From Staphylococcus equorum (GTDB lineage Bacteria > Bacillota > Bacilli > Staphylococcales > Staphylococcaceae), in the NCBI RefSeq assembly GCF_001747895.1, contig NZ_LNNB01000019.1, positions 184,936 through 248,935 of the forward strand: a DNA stretch of 64,000 nucleotides. The letters are read 5' to 3'. Positions 17,764 to 29,510 of the stretch are shown piece after piece. Numbering within the stretch: the first letter of the stretch is position 1; every line of letters begins with the position of its first letter. The notes beneath the pieces were generated by a model. That model saw nothing but the letters and a program-made list of their open reading frames with translations. It had not been told where the DNA came from and searched no databases. The position numbers were made by a program, and so were the translations under genes.

Positions 17764-19902
17764 ATGAAATCACTAATTATAGCTGAAAAACCTTCAGTAG
17801 GTAGAGACATTGCAAATACTTTGAACGTTAATGAAAAGCGCAATGGCTATTTTGAAAATAATAAATATATAGTTACTTGGGCGTTGGGTCATTTGGTAAC
17901 GAATGCAACGCCAGAACAGTATGATAATAATTATAAAGAATGGAAACTTGATGTTTTACCCATTATACCAAATAAAATGAAAACTGTTGTTATAAGTAAG
18001 ACAAGAAAACAATTTTCAACAGTGCAATCTTTAATTAAGAACAATAATGTTAAAGACATCATCATCGCAACTGATGCTGGTAGAGAGGGTGAACTTGTAG
18101 CGCGATTAATATTAGATAAAGCACATAATCAAAAACCAATTAAACGTTTATGGATTAGTTCTGTAACAAATAAAGCAATTAAAGATGGTTTTAATAAATT
18201 GCAAGATGGTCGTAAATATGACAATTTATATCACGCTGCATTAGCACGCAGTGAAGCAGATTGGATTGTTGGTATCAATGCAACAAGAGCATTGACAACC
18301 AAATATGACGCGCAATTGTCACTTGGTCGTGTGCAAACACCAACAATACAATTAGTACAAATGAGACAAAATGAGATTAATCAATTCAAACCACAAACTT
18401 ATTTCACAATGAAATTGAATGCAGGTGGCCTTAACTTCCAATGTACTAAACCTCAATCACATCCAGATAAAACTGTTTTTGAAGGTATCAAGAAGGAAAT
18501 TGAAGGACAAGTAGCAACGATTGAAACAATAACTAAAAGTCATAAAAAATCATATCCACAGCAATTGTTTAGTTTAACTGATTTGCAACAAGAAGCTTAT
18601 AAACGCTATCACTTAGGGCCTAAAGAGACTTTAAATACATTACAGGCGTTGTATGAAAGACATAAACTTGTGACGTATCCTCGTACAGATTCCAACTATT
18701 TAACTGATGATATGGTAGATACGCTCAAAGATCGTTTACAAGCAATTATGGCTACAACTTTAAAAGAGATTGCAAAAGGGCAGATGTCACAATCGTTTTC
18801 TGCTAAACAAAGATTTGTAAATAACAGTAAGGTATCAGACCATCACGCTATCATACCAACAGAAGTACGTCCTGATATGAATCAATTAAGCCAACGAGAA
18901 TCCAAAATATACATGATGATTGCGCAAAGATACTTAGAAAATCTAATGCCACCTCATGAATACGAAGCAGTTTCTATAGAATTAAGTGTGGGTGAATATA
19001 ACTTTACTTTTAAAGATAAAATCACTACAAAATTAGGTTTTAAAGCAGTCTATGATACACAAGAAAAAGCAAATGAACAAATTGCTCAAATGCAAAAAGG
19101 TGCGACACTTAAAATCACTCGTGTGAACATAGAGCAACATGAGACCACTCCTCCAGCATATTTTAATGAAGGAACTTTACTCAAAGCGATGGAAAGCCCT
19201 CAGAAATTCTTTGCATTAGATGATAAAAAACATAATGATACATTAAAAGAAACAGGCGGTATTGGTACTGTAGCAACCAGAGCGGATATCATAGAAAAAT
19301 TATTTAATATGAATGCGATTGAAGCACGTGATGGCAAAATAAAAGTAACTTCTAAAGGAAAACAAATTTTAGAATTAGCACCAAAAAAACTTACTTCTCC
19401 GTTATTGACAGCAGAATGGGAAGAAAAACTTTCACTCATTGAACAAGGTAAATATGATGTGAAACAGTTTATATCAGAGATGAAGCAATTTACGAACGAC
19501 GTTGTATCTGAAATTAAGGAAAGTGAACAAAGCTATAAACATGACAATTTAACTACAACTGAATGTCCAACTTGCGGTAAATTTATGATTAAAGTTAAAA
19601 CGAAAAATGGACAAATGCTAGTTTGTCAGGATCCTACGTGTAAAACGAAAAAGAATGTTCAAAGAAAAACTAACGCACGTTGTCCTAATTGTCATAAAAA
19701 AATGACGTTATTTGGAAGAGGGAAGGACGCTGTTTATCGCTGTGTTTGTGGTCATACTGAAAGTCAGACTCAAATGGATAAACGACATAAAAATAAAAAG
19801 TCAGATAAAATAAATAAAAAAGATATGAAAAAATATATGAATAAAGATGAAGGTATAGAGAATAACCCATTCCAAGATGCACTAAAAGGCCTTAAATTCT
19901 AA
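17764..19902 (+). CDS. topB: DNA topoisomerase III (type IA)
   Basis: 712 residues. The Toprim domain opens with [17 protein letters not shown] (catalytic Glu8) and has [10 protein letters not shown] (about 102-111) for metal binding. The nucleophile is Tyr305 in YPRTDS. The tail has two zinc-ribbon-like Cys sets, CPTCGK...CQDPTC and CPNCHK...CVCGH (about 601-662), then a Lys-rich end. It decatenates DNA and resolves recombination intermediates. AAAGGG ribosome binding site. Confidence 0.95.
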   Translation: MKSLIIAEKPSVGRDIANTLNVNEKRNGYFENNKYIVTWALGHLVTNATPEQYDNNYKEWKLDVLPIIPNKMKTVVISKTRKQFSTVQSLIKNNNVKDIIIATDAGREGELVARLILDKAHNQKPIKRLWISSVTNKAIKDGFNKLQDGRKYDNLYHAALARSEADWIVGINATRALTTKYDAQLSLGRVQTPTIQLVQMRQNEINQFKPQTYFTMKLNAGGLNFQCTKPQSHPDKTVFEGIKKEIEGQVATIETITKSHKKSYPQQLFSLTDLQQEAYKRYHLGPKETLNTLQALYERHKLVTYPRTDSNYLTDDMVDTLKDRLQAIMATTLKEIAKGQMSQSFSAKQRFVNNSKVSDHHAIIPTEVRPDMNQLSQRESKIYMMIAQRYLENLMPPHEYEAVSIELSVGEYNFTFKDKITTKLGFKAVYDTQEKANEQIAQMQKGATLKITRVNIEQHETTPPAYFNEGTLLKAMESPQKFFALDDKKHNDTLKETGGIGTVATRADIIEKLFNMNAIEARDGKIKVTSKGKQILELAPKKLTSPLLTAEWEEKLSLIEQGKYDVKQFISEMKQFTNDVVSEIKESEQSYKHDNLTTTECPTCGKFMIKVKTKNGQMLVCQDPTCKTKKNVQRKTNARCPNCHKKMTLFGRGKDAVYRCVCGHTESQTQMDKRHKNKKSDKINKKDMKKYMNKDEGIENNPFQDALKGLKF

Positions 19903-19903
19903 A

Positions 19904-19945
19904 ATAATCGAACAAACGAAATATATATTTTAACAAAGTTCGTGT
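19904..19945. promoter_or_regulatory. Candidate paired PurR boxes upstream of pbuG
   Basis: CGAAC at 19909-19913 and GTTCG at 19938-19942 are inverted and 24 bases apart. The flanks match the Bacillus PurR box (AWWWCCGAACWWT) at 11 of 13 positions on each side by my count. The spacing is close to that of known paired boxes. They lie just upstream of the predicted -35 of pbuG, a gene of the purine salvage regulon. Confidence 0.55.
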
Positions 19946-19951
19946 TTGCTA

Positions 19952-19980
19952 TTGTAAAATAGTTAAATTGATATTAAAAT
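19952..19980 (+). promoter_or_regulatory. Promoter of pbuG
   Basis: TTGTAA, 17 bases, TAAAAT; transcription would start near 19987, about 12 bases before the Shine-Dalgarno GGAG at 20001. The short 5' UTR leaves no room for a purine riboswitch. Confidence 0.6.
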
Positions 19981-20012
19981 ATGTAGGTATTTTAAAAAAA
20001 GGAGAACTAACT

Positions 20013-21347
20013 GTGAAAAAGTATTTCAAGTTTGATAAACATGGAACAAGCTATAAGAAAGAGATACTTGGTGGGCTAACGACTTTCTTATCTATGGCAT
20101 ACATTTTAGCTGTTAACCCTCAAGTACTTAGTTTAGCAGGCGTTGAAGGCGTGTCTGACGATATGAAAATGGATCAAGGTGCTATTTTCGTTGCCACAGC
20201 ACTTGCAGCTTTTGTTGGCTCACTATTTATGGGGCTAATTGCACGATATCCGATTGCTTTAGCACCTGGTATGGGCTTAAATGCATTCTTTGCATTTACT
20301 GTTGTATTAACTATGGGCATTCCTTGGGAAGTCGGTTTAACTGGAGTACTATTTTCTGGTTTAGTATTTGCAGTCCTCACAATGACGGGGCTACGGGAAA
20401 TAATCATAAACGCAATTCCTTTTCAGATGAAAATGGCAGTGTCTGCAGGAATCGGGTTATTTATCACCTTTGTAGGGTTACAAAGTTCAGGTATTATTGT
20501 TGCCAATGATTCTACGTTAGTTACATTGGGGCAAATTACTGACGGACCTGTACTCTTAACTATATTTGGTATCATTATCACTGTTATACTCTATGCAGTT
20601 AGAGTGCCAGGAGCAATATTTATTGGTATGATGCTTACATCTATTCTTGGTATGATTACTGGTCTTATACATACGCCAAGTGGCATTGTAGGTCAAGTGC
20701 CAAGTATTGAACCAACTTTCGGTGCAGCTTTTGAAGCCTTTAAAGATCCATCGCAATTATTTACTGTTCAATTTCTAATTGTTATCCTAACATTCTTATT
20801 CATAGATTTCTTTGATACAGCAGGAACTTTAGTAGCAGTAGCTAGTCAAGCTGGTATGATGAAAGATAACAAACTTCCAAGAGCTGGACGTGCACTTTTT
20901 TCAGACTCATTAGCGACAATCGTAGGTTCGATTTTTGGTACCACAACAACGACTACATATATTGAATCAACATCAGGTGTTGCTGTCGGAGCAAGGACAG
21001 GATTTGCAAGTGTAGTAACAGGTTTTTGTTTCTTATTAGCGATATTCTTTAGTCCGCTTATGGAAGTAGTGACGAGTGCAGTTACCACACCTGCATTAGT
21101 TGTAGTTGGTGTCTTAATGGCTTCAAACTTTGCAGAAATAGATTGGAAGAAATTTGAAGTTGCAGTACCAGCTTTTGTCACAATCATCATGATGCCTTTA
21201 TCATATTCAATTGCGACAGGTATTGCTTGCGGATTTATATTCTATCCAATTACAATGTTAATCTCTAAAAGACATAAAGAAGTACATCCTATCATGTATG
21301 GTTTAATGGTATTATTTATTCTCTATTTCGTGTTTGTTCACGGATAA
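20013..21347 (+). CDS. pbuG: PbuG, hypoxanthine/guanine permease (NCS2/AzgA-like)
   Basis: 444 residues from GTG at 20013, eight bases after AAAAGGAG; the upstream in-frame ATG has no ribosome binding site. The N-terminus (KKYFKFDKHGTSYKKEILGG) and TTFLSMAYILAVNP are typical of AzgA-type purine permeases. About 14 membrane segments; ALAPGMGLNAFFAFTVV (about 97-113) and the FFDTAGTLVAVASQAG motif (about 277-292) are the substrate-binding half-helix regions. Proton-coupled uptake of hypoxanthine and guanine. Single gene with its own terminator and possible PurR control. Confidence 0.93.
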   Translation: MKKYFKFDKHGTSYKKEILGGLTTFLSMAYILAVNPQVLSLAGVEGVSDDMKMDQGAIFVATALAAFVGSLFMGLIARYPIALAPGMGLNAFFAFTVVLTMGIPWEVGLTGVLFSGLVFAVLTMTGLREIIINAIPFQMKMAVSAGIGLFITFVGLQSSGIIVANDSTLVTLGQITDGPVLLTIFGIIITVILYAVRVPGAIFIGMMLTSILGMITGLIHTPSGIVGQVPSIEPTFGAAFEAFKDPSQLFTVQFLIVILTFLFIDFFDTAGTLVAVASQAGMMKDNKLPRAGRALFSDSLATIVGSIFGTTTTTTYIESTSGVAVGARTGFASVVTGFCFLLAIFFSPLMEVVTSAVTTPALVVVGVLMASNFAEIDWKKFEVAVPAFVTIIMMPLSYSIATGIACGFIFYPITMLISKRHKEVHPIMYGLMVLFILYFVFVHG

Positions 21348-21350
21348 ATC

Positions 21351-21398
21351 AAAAGCACATTGTTGAACGTCAAAGCGACGCAACAATGTGCTTTTATA
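21351..21398 (+). terminator. Terminator of pbuG
   Basis: AAAAGCACATTGTTG pairs with CAACAATGTGCTTTT over an apical loop that itself can pair (CGTC/GACG), then TATATTT. Confidence 0.9.
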
Positions 21399-21661
21399 TT
21401 TAAAAATAATTAACTTGGATCTGTTTAGAAATCGTATAAGGTATTATACATCAAATACATATTATACAAGAAGTAAAAACAAGTTTCTTCATTATAATAG
21501 CAATTTAAGAAAAGGTAATAAAAGTTATGCTGTTAATAAAGAATCGATTTACCCAATTGGTATGATTTAACCAAACAAAGACTCATATAATATACGCTCG
21601 ATGAAAAATAATTAATCCTAACTAACAGAACTTATAAAACAAATTTAAAAAGAAAGACTAA
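21399..21661. other. AT-rich spacer after pbuG
   Basis: An open frame of about 60 codons (21388-21570) exists but overlaps the terminator, lacks a ribosome binding site and has composition typical of random AT-rich sequence. I see no gene here. Confidence 0.5.
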
Positions 21662-22048
21662 TTACTTTTGAGTTTCTCTATATTCTGTATATACTACTTT
21701 TGCATTTTTGTTAGCTACATACAGAGGAGTTGAAAAGAGTACGAATATAAAGAAAAGCATTAAAAAGAATAAAATCCAATGCACAACCATACCGATGAAA
21801 GGTAAAAATGCAATGAATGAACCGATAACACCTAATAATGGAATAACCATCATTGGTTTAATTGAGTTTTGTTTATCTACTATAAGTATTATCATAGTTA
21901 CAAGGTATAATAGGGCGTTAATGAGCAATGGTTGCCAACCAAAACTAAGAATAATGCTGCCACCAAGAAATGGAATACCATAAACAAACTCTCCTATAAG
22001 GAGTATAAAGCTCAAAATTATAAGCGTAGTACGAATACCGCTTTTCAT
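21662..22048 (-). CDS. Integral membrane protein, function unknown
   Basis: 128 residues, four predicted membrane helices (about 7-26, 38-56, 66-86 and 88-110) and a short charged tail (TEYRETQK). AGGTGG precedes the ATG. I recognise no family. It is divergent from the ribosomal supercluster. Confidence 0.65.
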   Translation of the reverse strand: MKSGIRTTLIILSFILLIGEFVYGIPFLGGSIILSFGWQPLLINALLYLVTMIILIVDKQNSIKPMMVIPLLGVIGSFIAFLPFIGMVVHWILFFLMLFFIFVLFSTPLYVANKNAKVVYTEYRETQK

Positions 22049-22163
22049 ATCATATCACCACCTAATATCTACTATTATAAAACAAACCAATGGATTTCAA
22101 TAACAATAAGTAATAATGAATTCTAGAGATTCAAAAAGATTTTTAAAAAGATTTCAAAAAAGG

Positions 22164-22192
22164 TTGAAGTGATTAGCGTATTCAAGTACAAT
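22164..22192 (+). promoter_or_regulatory. Promoter of the S10 ribosomal operon
   Basis: TTGAAG, 17 bases, TACAAT, about 216 bases ahead of rpsJ. It is the only convincing promoter in the spacer and would give a leader of about 210 nt. Confidence 0.65.
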
Positions 22193-22199
22193 AACAAAG

Positions 22200-22716
<517 letters not shown>

Positions 22717-22743
22717 TAGAAAAATTTAGGAGGTGGACTTTCG

Positions 22744-23403
22744 ATGACCAAAGGAATCTTAGGAAGAAAAATCGGGATGACACAAGTTTTCGGAGAAAAC
22801 GGTGATTTAATCCCAGTAACAGTAGTAGAAGCAAGCCAAAACGTTGTATTACAAAAGAAATCTGAAGAGATTGATGGTTACAACGCAATACAAGTAGGCT
22901 ACGAAGATAAACGAGCTTATAAAAAAGGTAGTAAAACAAGCAAATATGCTAACAAACCAGCTGAAGGCCATGCTAAAAAAGCAGGCACAGCACCTAAGCG
23001 CTTCATTCGTGAATTCAAAAACGTTAATGTTGATGAATACGAAGTAGGTCAAGAAGTCTCAGTTAATACATTTGAAGCTGGAGACGTAATTGATGTAACA
23101 GGCGTATCTAAAGGTAAAGGTTTCCAAGGTGCCATTAAACGTCATAATCAAGCACGTGGTCCAATGTCACATGGTTCTCATTTCCATAGATCACCTGGTT
23201 CAATAGGTATGGCATCAGATGCTTCAAAAGTCTTTAAAGGACAAAAAATGCCTGGACGTATGGGTGGAGACACAGTAACAGTTCAAAACTTAGAAGTAGT
23301 TCAAGTTGACACTGAAAACAATGTAATTTTAGTTAAAGGTAATGTACCTGGACCTAAAAAAGGTTTCTTAGAAATCACTTCATCAATTAAAGGTAATAAA
23401 TAA
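22744..23403 (+). CDS. rplC: Ribosomal protein uL3
   Basis: 219 residues. Starts [15 protein letters not shown], the signature of bacterial L3; the central [17 protein letters not shown] loop reaches towards the peptidyl transferase centre and is a known site of oxazolidinone/pleuromutilin resistance changes. Second gene of the cluster. Confidence 0.98.
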   Translation: MTKGILGRKIGMTQVFGENGDLIPVTVVEASQNVVLQKKSEEIDGYNAIQVGYEDKRAYKKGSKTSKYANKPAEGHAKKAGTAPKRFIREFKNVNVDEYEVGQEVSVNTFEAGDVIDVTGVSKGKGFQGAIKRHNQARGPMSHGSHFHRSPGSIGMASDASKVFKGQKMPGRMGGDTVTVQNLEVVQVDTENNVILVKGNVPGPKKGFLEITSSIKGNK

Positions 23404-23429
23404 TATAGAATGAAAGGAGGATATGCATA

Positions 23430-24053
23430 ATGGCAAATTATGATGTATTAAAAGTAGATGGAACTAAATCAGGTTCAGTTGAATTAAACGATGCAGTATT
23501 TGCAATCGAACCAAACAACAGTGTTCTTTTTGAAGCAATTAATTTACAACGTGCTTCATTACGCCAAGGTACACACGCTGTTAAGAACCGTTCAGCAGTA
23601 CGAGGCGGCGGAGCTAAACCATGGAGACAAAAAGGTACAGGACGTGCGCGTCAAGGTACAATCCGTGCTCCACAATGGCGTGGTGGTGGTATCGTATTCG
23701 GACCAACACCAAGAAGCTACTCATACAAAATGCCTAAGAAAATGCGTCGTTTAGCATTGCGCTCAGCATTATCTTATAAAGTACAAGAAAAAGGTTTAAC
23801 TGTTGTTGATACATTAAACTTAGAAGCTCCAAAAACTAAAGAGTTCAAAAATGTACTTTCAAATTTAGAACAACCTAAAAAAGTATTAGTAGTTACTGAA
23901 TCAGAAGATGTAAACGTAGCATTATCTGCTCGTAACATTCCTGGTGTACAAGTTACTACAGCTCAAGGTTTAAATGTTCTAGATATCACAAGCGCTGACA
24001 GTGTAGTAATTACAGAATCAGCTGCTAAAAAAGTTGAGGAGGTGCTAGGATAA
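23430..24053 (+). CDS. rplD: Ribosomal protein uL4
   Basis: 207 residues. The extended loop [21 protein letters not shown] (about residues 60-82) lines the nascent-peptide tunnel and is the usual macrolide-resistance site; it looks wild type. Stop overlaps the rplW start by one base (TAATG). Confidence 0.98.
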   Translation: MANYDVLKVDGTKSGSVELNDAVFAIEPNNSVLFEAINLQRASLRQGTHAVKNRSAVRGGGAKPWRQKGTGRARQGTIRAPQWRGGGIVFGPTPRSYSYKMPKKMRRLALRSALSYKVQEKGLTVVDTLNLEAPKTKEFKNVLSNLEQPKKVLVVTESEDVNVALSARNIPGVQVTTAQGLNVLDITSADSVVITESAAKKVEEVLG

Positions 24054-24328
24054 TGGAAGCAAGAGACGTTCTTAAGCGCCCCGTAATCACTGAAAAATCA
24101 TCTGTCGCTATGGCAGAAGACAAATACACATTCGACGTTGATACTCGTGCTAATAAAACACAAGTTAAAATCGCTGTTGAAGAAATCTTTGACGTAAAAG
24201 TTGCTAATGTAAACATCATCAACTACAAACCAAAGAAAAAACGTATGGGCCGTTACCAAGGCTATACAAATAAAAGACGCGTAGCAATTGTAAAATTAAA
24301 AGAAGGATCAATCGATCTATTCAACTAA
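24053..24328 (+). CDS. rplW: Ribosomal protein uL23
   Basis: 91 residues, starting [17 protein letters not shown]23 sits at the tunnel exit and docks trigger factor and SRP. Coupled to rplD by a one-base stop/start overlap, with AGGAGG inside the rplD end. Confidence 0.98.
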   Translation: MEARDVLKRPVITEKSSVAMAEDKYTFDVDTRANKTQVKIAVEEIFDVKVANVNIINYKPKKKRMGRYQGYTNKRRVAIVKLKEGSIDLFN

Positions 24329-24356
24329 AACATTACCAATAAGGAGGTAAACGACA

Positions 24357-25193
24357 ATGGCTCTAAAAAAATACAAGCCAATTACTAATGGTCGTCGTAA
24401 TATGACTGGTTATGATTTCTCAGAAATCACTGAAACAACTCCAGAAAAATCATTATTACAACCGCTACCGAAAAGAGCGGGACGAAATAACCAAGGTAAA
24501 TTGACAGTTCGCCATCGCGGTGGAGGACATAAACGTCAATACCGTGTTATTGATTTCAAACGTAATAAAGACGGCATCAACGCTAAAGTTGATTCAATAC
24601 AATATGATCCAAACCGTTCAGCAAACATTGCATTATTAGTTTATGCTGATGGAGAAAAACGCTATATCATCGCTCCAAAAAACCTTAAAGTAGGTCAAGT
24701 ATTGGAAAACGGTGAAAATGCAGATATCAAATTAGGTAATGCATTACCATTAATTAACATCCCAGTAGGTACAGTAGTACACAACATCGAGTTGAAACCT
24801 GGTAAAGGTGGACAAATCGCTCGTTCAGCTGGTGCTAGTGCACAAGTACTTGGTAAAGAAGGTAAATATGTTTTAATCAGATTAAGATCTGGTGAAGTAC
24901 GTATGATTCTTTCAACTTGCCGTGCTACTATTGGTCAAGTTGGTAACATCCAACATGAACTTGTTAACGTTGGTAAAGCAGGACGTTCTAGATGGAAAGG
25001 CAAACGCCCAACAGTTCGTGGTTCTGTAATGAACCCTAACGATCACCCACACGGTGGTGGTGAAGGACGTGCACCTATCGGTATGCCATCTCCAATGTCA
25101 CCTTGGGGTAAACCTACGCTTGGTAAGAAAACTCGTCGTGGTAAAAAATCTTCAGACAAACTTATCGTTCGTGGACGTAAGAAGAAAAAATAA
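24357..25193 (+). CDS. rplB: Ribosomal protein uL2
   Basis: 278 residues. [12 protein letters not shown] and the C-terminal [17 protein letters not shown] contain the residues close to the peptidyl transferase centre, including the conserved His. Basic tail ends GRKKKK. Confidence 0.98.
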   Translation: MALKKYKPITNGRRNMTGYDFSEITETTPEKSLLQPLPKRAGRNNQGKLTVRHRGGGHKRQYRVIDFKRNKDGINAKVDSIQYDPNRSANIALLVYADGEKRYIIAPKNLKVGQVLENGENADIKLGNALPLINIPVGTVVHNIELKPGKGGQIARSAGASAQVLGKEGKYVLIRLRSGEVRMILSTCRATIGQVGNIQHELVNVGKAGRSRWKGKRPTVRGSVMNPNDHPHGGGEGRAPIGMPSPMSPWGKPTLGKKTRRGKKSSDKLIVRGRKKKK

Positions 25194-25199
25194 AAATGA

Positions 25200-25242
25200 C
25201 TTATTTGCGTGTGCGGCATGATTGCTGCACGCTCACAATAAG
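25200..25242 (+). promoter_or_regulatory. Hairpin between rplB and rpsS
   Basis: CTTATT and AATAAG frame GCGTGTGC and GCACGC arms around a GGC/GCT top. It is unusually GC-rich for this genome and there is no T-run after it; the rpsS Shine-Dalgarno (GGGAGG) follows at once. It may tune translation or mRNA processing inside the operon. Confidence 0.45.
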
Positions 25243-25257
25243 AAGGGAGGCGCCACT

Positions 25258-25536
25258 ATGGCTCGTAGTATTAAAAAAGGACCTTTTGCTGACGATCATC
25301 TAAAGAAAAAAGTTGAGGCTCAAAGCGGAAGCGAGAAAAAACAAGTAATCAAAACTTGGTCACGTCGTTCAACTATTTTCCCTGATTTTATCGGACATAC
25401 ATTCGCAGTATATGATGGACGTAAACACGTACCTGTATTCGTAACTGAAGATATGGTTGGTCATAAATTAGGAGAATTCGCACCAACACGTACTTTTAAA
25501 GGTCATGCAGCAGATGACAAAAAAACTAGAAGATAA
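25258..25536 (+). CDS. rpsS: Ribosomal protein uS19
   Basis: 92 residues from the ATG at 25258, eight bases after GGGAGG; the frame is open further upstream but starts [15 protein letters not shown] here as in all S19. Contains [16 protein letters not shown]. 30S head protein bound to S13. Confidence 0.98.
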   Translation: MARSIKKGPFADDHLKKKVEAQSGSEKKQVIKTWSRRSTIFPDFIGHTFAVYDGRKHVPVFVTEDMVGHKLGEFAPTRTFKGHAADDKKTRR

Positions 25537-25564
25537 CTTCTAACAAGTAGAGGAGGAAATTCGA

Positions 25565-25918
25565 ATGGAAGCAAAAGCGGTTGCTAAAACAATAAGAATC
25601 GCACCTCGTAAAGTTAGATTAGTATTAGATCTAATTAGAGGCAAGAGCGCTGGTGAAGCTATAGCGATTTTAAAATTAAAAAACAAAGCTTCATCACCAG
25701 TAGTTGAAAAATTATTAATGTCCGCTTTAGCAAATGCTGAACATAACTATGACATGAACACTGATGAATTAATAGTTAAAGAAGCTTATGCTAATGAAGG
25801 ACCAACATTAAAACGTTTCCGTCCACGTGCACAAGGCCGTGCAAGTGCGATCAACAAACGTACAAGCCACATTACAATCGTCGTAAGTGACGGTAAAGAA
25901 GAAGCTAAAGAAGCTTAA
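25565..25918 (+). CDS. rplV: Ribosomal protein uL22
   Basis: 117 residues. [15 protein letters not shown] at the N-terminus and the hairpin loop [16 protein letters not shown], which lines the exit tunnel near the macrolide site. No visible insertion or deletion in the loop. Confidence 0.98.
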
Positions 25919-25941
25919 TAATCTTTTAAGGAGGGAACACT

Positions 25942-26598
25942 GTGGGTCAAAAAATTAATCCAATCGGACTTCGTGTTGGTATCATCCGTGATTGGGAAGC
26001 TAAATGGTATGCAGAAAAAGACTTCGCATCATTATTACACGAAGATTTAAAAATCCGTAAGTTTATTGATAACGCATTAAAAGAAGCATCAGTTTCTCAA
26101 GTTGAAATTGAGCGTGCTGCTAACCGTATCAACATCGCTATTCATACTGGTAAACCAGGTATGGTAATCGGTAAAGGCGGTTCAGAAATTGAAAAATTAC
26201 GTAATAAATTGAACTCATTAACAAGCAAAAAAGTACACATCAACGTTATTGAAATCAAGAAAATTGATTTAGATGCTAAACTTGTTGCTGAAAATATTGC
26301 AGTACAATTAGAAAACCGTGCATCGTTCCGTCGTGTACAAAAACAAGCTATTACTAGAGCTATGAAAAATGGCGCTAAAGGTATCAAAACACAAGTTTCA
26401 GGTCGTTTAGGCGGAGCTGACATCGCTCGTATTGAGCAATATTCAGAAGGAACTGTTCCACTTCATACACTACGTGCCGACATTAGTTATGCACATGCAG
26501 AAGCTGACACTACTTACGGTAAATTAGGTGTCAAAGTATGGATTTATCGTGGAGAAGTTCTTCCTACTACTAAGAACACTAGTGAAGGAGGAAAATAA
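25942..26598 (+). CDS. rpsC: Ribosomal protein uS3
   Basis: 218 residues with a GTG start after AAGGAGGG. The KH domain motif [11 protein letters not shown] (about residues 70-80) and the C-terminal [13 protein letters not shown] are present. Part of the mRNA entry site and helicase. Two-base gap to rplP. Confidence 0.98.
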   Translation: MGQKINPIGLRVGIIRDWEAKWYAEKDFASLLHEDLKIRKFIDNALKEASVSQVEIERAANRINIAIHTGKPGMVIGKGGSEIEKLRNKLNSLTSKKVHINVIEIKKIDLDAKLVAENIAVQLENRASFRRVQKQAITRAMKNGAKGIKTQVSGRLGGADIARIEQYSEGTVPLHTLRADISYAHAEADTTYGKLGVKVWIYRGEVLPTTKNTSEGGK

Positions 26599-26600
26599 TA

Positions 26601-27035
26601 ATGTTACTACCAAAACGTGTAAAATATCGTCGCCAACATCGTCCTAAAACAACTGGTCGTTCTAAAGGCGGTAACTATGTAACATTTGGTGAGTATGGTT
26701 TACAAGCAACTACAACTTCTTGGATCACATCTCGTCAAATCGAATCAGCTCGTATTGCAATGACACGTTTCATGAAGCGTGGCGGGAAAGTTTGGATTAA
26801 AATCTTCCCACATACACCTTACACTAAAAAACCTTTAGAAGTACGTATGGGTGCTGGTAAAGGTGCGGTTGAAGGCTGGATTGCAGTAGCAAAACCAGGT
26901 AGAATTTTATTTGAAATCGCAGGCGTTGACGAAGAAGTTGCGCGCGAAGCATTACGTTTAGCTAGTCACAAACTTCCAGTGAAAACTAAGTTTGTAAAAC
27001 GTGAAGAATTGGGTGGTGAAACAAATGAAAGCTAA
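26601..27035 (+). CDS. rplP: Ribosomal protein uL16
   Basis: 144 residues, starting [14 protein letters not shown]. Contains the [28 protein letters not shown] core. Binds near the A-site tRNA; site of evernimicin resistance changes in other bacteria. Overlaps the rpmC start by 11 bases. Confidence 0.98.
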   Translation: MLLPKRVKYRRQHRPKTTGRSKGGNYVTFGEYGLQATTTSWITSRQIESARIAMTRFMKRGGKVWIKIFPHTPYTKKPLEVRMGAGKGAVEGWIAVAKPGRILFEIAGVDEEVAREALRLASHKLPVKTKFVKREELGGETNES

Positions 27036-27234
27036 GGAAATTAGAGACTTAACCACTTCAGAAATCGAAGAACAAATTAAATCTTCAAAAGAAGAGCTTT
27101 TTAACCTACGCTTTCAGTTAGCAACAGGTCAATTAGAAGAAACTGCACGTATTCGCACGGTAAGAAAAACGATTGCACGTCTAAAAACTGTTGTTCGTGA
27201 AAGAGAAATTGAACAAGGTAAAGCTAATCAATAA
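27025..27234 (+). CDS. rpmC: Ribosomal protein uL29
   Basis: 69 residues from the ATG at 27025, inside the end of rplP and preceded by GGGTGG. The N-terminus MKAKEIRDL matches L29; a longer frame from 27001 is not supported. Helical hairpin protein at the tunnel exit next to L23. Confidence 0.97.
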   Translation: MKAKEIRDLTTSEIEEQIKSSKEELFNLRFQLATGQLEETARIRTVRKTIARLKTVVREREIEQGKANQ

Positions 27235-27260
27235 TTTAATTTAAAGAGGAGGTTACTATA

Positions 27261-27524
27261 GTGAGCGAAAGAAATGATCGTAAAGTTTATGTAGGTAGAG
27301 TCGTTTCCGATAAAATGGATAAAACTGTAACTGTACTTGTTGAAACATACAAAATGCACAAATTATATGGTAAACGAGTAAAATACTCTAAAAAATACAA
27401 AACTCATGATGAAAACAACTCAGCTAAATTAGGGGACACAGTAAAAATACAAGAAACACGTCCTTTATCAGCAACTAAACGTTTCCGTTTGGTAGAAATT
27501 GTTGAAGAATCAGTTATTATTTAA
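27261..27524 (+). CDS. rpsQ: Ribosomal protein uS17
   Basis: 87 residues with a GTG start after AGAGGAGG. Contains [14 protein letters not shown] and the OB-fold strand [14 protein letters not shown]. Primary binder of 16S rRNA. Confidence 0.98.
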   Translation: MSERNDRKVYVGRVVSDKMDKTVTVLVETYKMHKLYGKRVKYSKKYKTHDENNSAKLGDTVKIQETRPLSATKRFRLVEIVEESVII

Positions 27525-27551
27525 TAAATAGTGAAGATAAAGGAGGTTTAA

Positions 27552-27923
<372 letters not shown>

Positions 27924-27964
27924 TAATACATTTATAAATATATAAATTTAAGGAGGTGCCACAC

Positions 27965-28282
27965 ATGCATATCAAAAAAGGTGACAACGTAAAAGTTATC
28001 GCAGGTAAAGACAAAGGTAAAGAAGGTAAAGTTGTTGCAACTGAACCTAAAAAAGACCGTGTCGTTGTGGAAGGTGTCAATACAATCAAAAAGCACCAAA
28101 AACCAACTCAATTTAATCCTGAAGGTGGAATCTTAGAAACAGAGGCAGCAATCCATGTTTCTAACGTACAATTATTAGATCCTAAAACGAATGAACCAAC
28201 ACGCGTAGGTTATAAATTCGAAGATGGCAAAAAAGTTCGTATCGCTAAAAAATCAGGCGAAGAAATCAAAACTAATAATTAA
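27965..28282 (+). CDS. rplX: Ribosomal protein uL24
   Basis: 105 residues from the ATG at 27965 after AAGGAGG; an alternative start three codons upstream overlaps that site. The KOW motif [20 protein letters not shown] is at residues 4-23. Assembly-initiator protein of the 50S subunit. Confidence 0.97.
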   Translation: MHIKKGDNVKVIAGKDKGKEGKVVATEPKKDRVVVEGVNTIKKHQKPTQFNPEGGILETEAAIHVSNVQLLDPKTNEPTRVGYKFEDGKKVRIAKKSGEEIKTNN

Positions 28283-28307
28283 TAACTAATTGAAAGGAGG
28301 ATCCACT

Positions 28308-28847
28308 GTGAACCGTTTAAAAGAAAAATTCAACTCTGAAGTTACTCAAAACTTAGTGAAACATTTCAACTATAGTTCAGTAATGGAAGTGCCGCAAATT
28401 GATAAAATCGTAGTAAATATGGGTGTCGGTGACGCTGTACAAAATACTAAAGTATTAGATGATGCTGTAGAGGAATTACAAGCTATCACTGGTCAAAAAC
28501 CATTAATCACAAAAGCTAAAAAATCTGTTGCAACATTCCGTTTACGTGAAGGTATGCCAATTGGTGCTAAAACAACTTTACGTGGTGAAAGAATGTATGA
28601 CTTTTTAGATAAATTAATTTCTGTATCACTACCTCGTGTACGTGACTTCCGTGGTGTATCTAAATCTGCATTTGATGGCAGAGGTAACTACACTTTAGGT
28701 GTTAAAGAACAATTAATTTTCCCTGAAATCGACTATGACCGAGTAAGTAAAATACGAGGAATGGATATCGTTATCGTAACAACTGCTAACACTGACGAGG
28801 AAGCTCGTGAATTGTTAACACAATTCGGTATGCCATTTCAAAAATAA
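28308..28847 (+). CDS. rplE: Ribosomal protein uL5
   Basis: 179 residues with a GTG start after AAAGGAGG. Contains [14 protein letters not shown] and the C-terminal [10 protein letters not shown]. Binds 5S rRNA and contacts P-site tRNA. Confidence 0.98.
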   Translation: MNRLKEKFNSEVTQNLVKHFNYSSVMEVPQIDKIVVNMGVGDAVQNTKVLDDAVEELQAITGQKPLITKAKKSVATFRLREGMPIGAKTTLRGERMYDFLDKLISVSLPRVRDFRGVSKSAFDGRGNYTLGVKEQLIFPEIDYDRVSKIRGMDIVIVTTANTDEEARELLTQFGMPFQK

Positions 28848-28868
28848 TCTCTAAAGGAGGCTAATTAA

Positions 28869-29054
28869 GTGGCTAAAACTTCAATGGTTGCTAAGCAACA
28901 AAAAAAACAAAAGTTCCAAGTACGTGAATATACTCGTTGTGAACGCTGTGGTCGTCCACATTCCGTATATCGTAAATTCAAATTATGCCGTATTTGTTTC
29001 CGTGAATTAGCTTATAAAGGCCAAATCCCTGGCGTTCGTAAAGCTAGCTGGTAA
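28869..29054 (+). CDS. rpsN: Ribosomal protein uS14, zinc-binding short form
   Basis: 61 residues, GTG start. The zinc set is Cys24, Cys27, Cys40 and Cys43 (CERC and CRIC), so this is the C+ type S14. Many Firmicutes also carry a zinc-free copy elsewhere, induced on zinc starvation; none is in this window. Confidence 0.97.
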   Translation: MAKTSMVAKQQKKQKFQVREYTRCERCGRPHSVYRKFKLCRICFRELAYKGQIPGVRKASW

Positions 29055-29084
29055 TATAAAAAGTCTGAAAGGAGGCAACAATCA

Positions 29085-29483
29085 ATGACAATCAACGATC
29101 CAATTGCAGATATGCTAACTCGTGTAAGAAACGCCAACATGGTGCGTCACGATAAATTAGAATTACCTGCTTCAAACATTAAAAAAGAAATTGCTGAAAT
29201 TTTAAAAAGTGAAGGTTTCATTAAAAACGTAGAATTTGTTGAAGACGATAAACAAGGGGTTATCCGTTTATTCCTTAAATATGGTCAAAACAATGAACGT
29301 GTTATCACTGGATTAAAACGTATTTCTAAACCAGGTTTACGTGTTTATGCTAAAGCTAACGAAGTACCTAAAGTACTTAACGGTCTTGGCATTGCATTAG
29401 TTTCTACTTCAGAAGGTGTTATCACTGATAAAGAAGCAAGAAAACGTAATATCGGCGGAGAAATCCTAGGTTACGTTTGGTAA
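29085..29483 (+). CDS. rpsH: Ribosomal protein uS8
   Basis: 132 residues, starting [18 protein letters not shown]. Ends GGEILGYVW as in other bacterial S8. Key 16S-binding protein; in E. coli it is the translational repressor of the spc operon. Confidence 0.98.
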   Translation: MTINDPIADMLTRVRNANMVRHDKLELPASNIKKEIAEILKSEGFIKNVEFVEDDKQGVIRLFLKYGQNNERVITGLKRISKPGLRVYAKANEVPKVLNGLGIALVSTSEGVITDKEARKRNIGGEILGYVW

Positions 29484-29510
29484 TAATAAATAACAAGGAG
29501 GTGCGATAAC

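Noticed and set aside
21388..21570. Open frame of 60 codons on the plus strand
   Set aside because: It starts inside the pbuG terminator, has no ribosome binding site and its product is a random-looking Tyr/Asn/Lys-rich string.
22049..22163. Second promoter or regulator site upstream of the S10 promoter
   Set aside because: The stretch is AT-rich with runs of AAAAAG repeats but no matched -35/-10 pair or clear inverted repeat.
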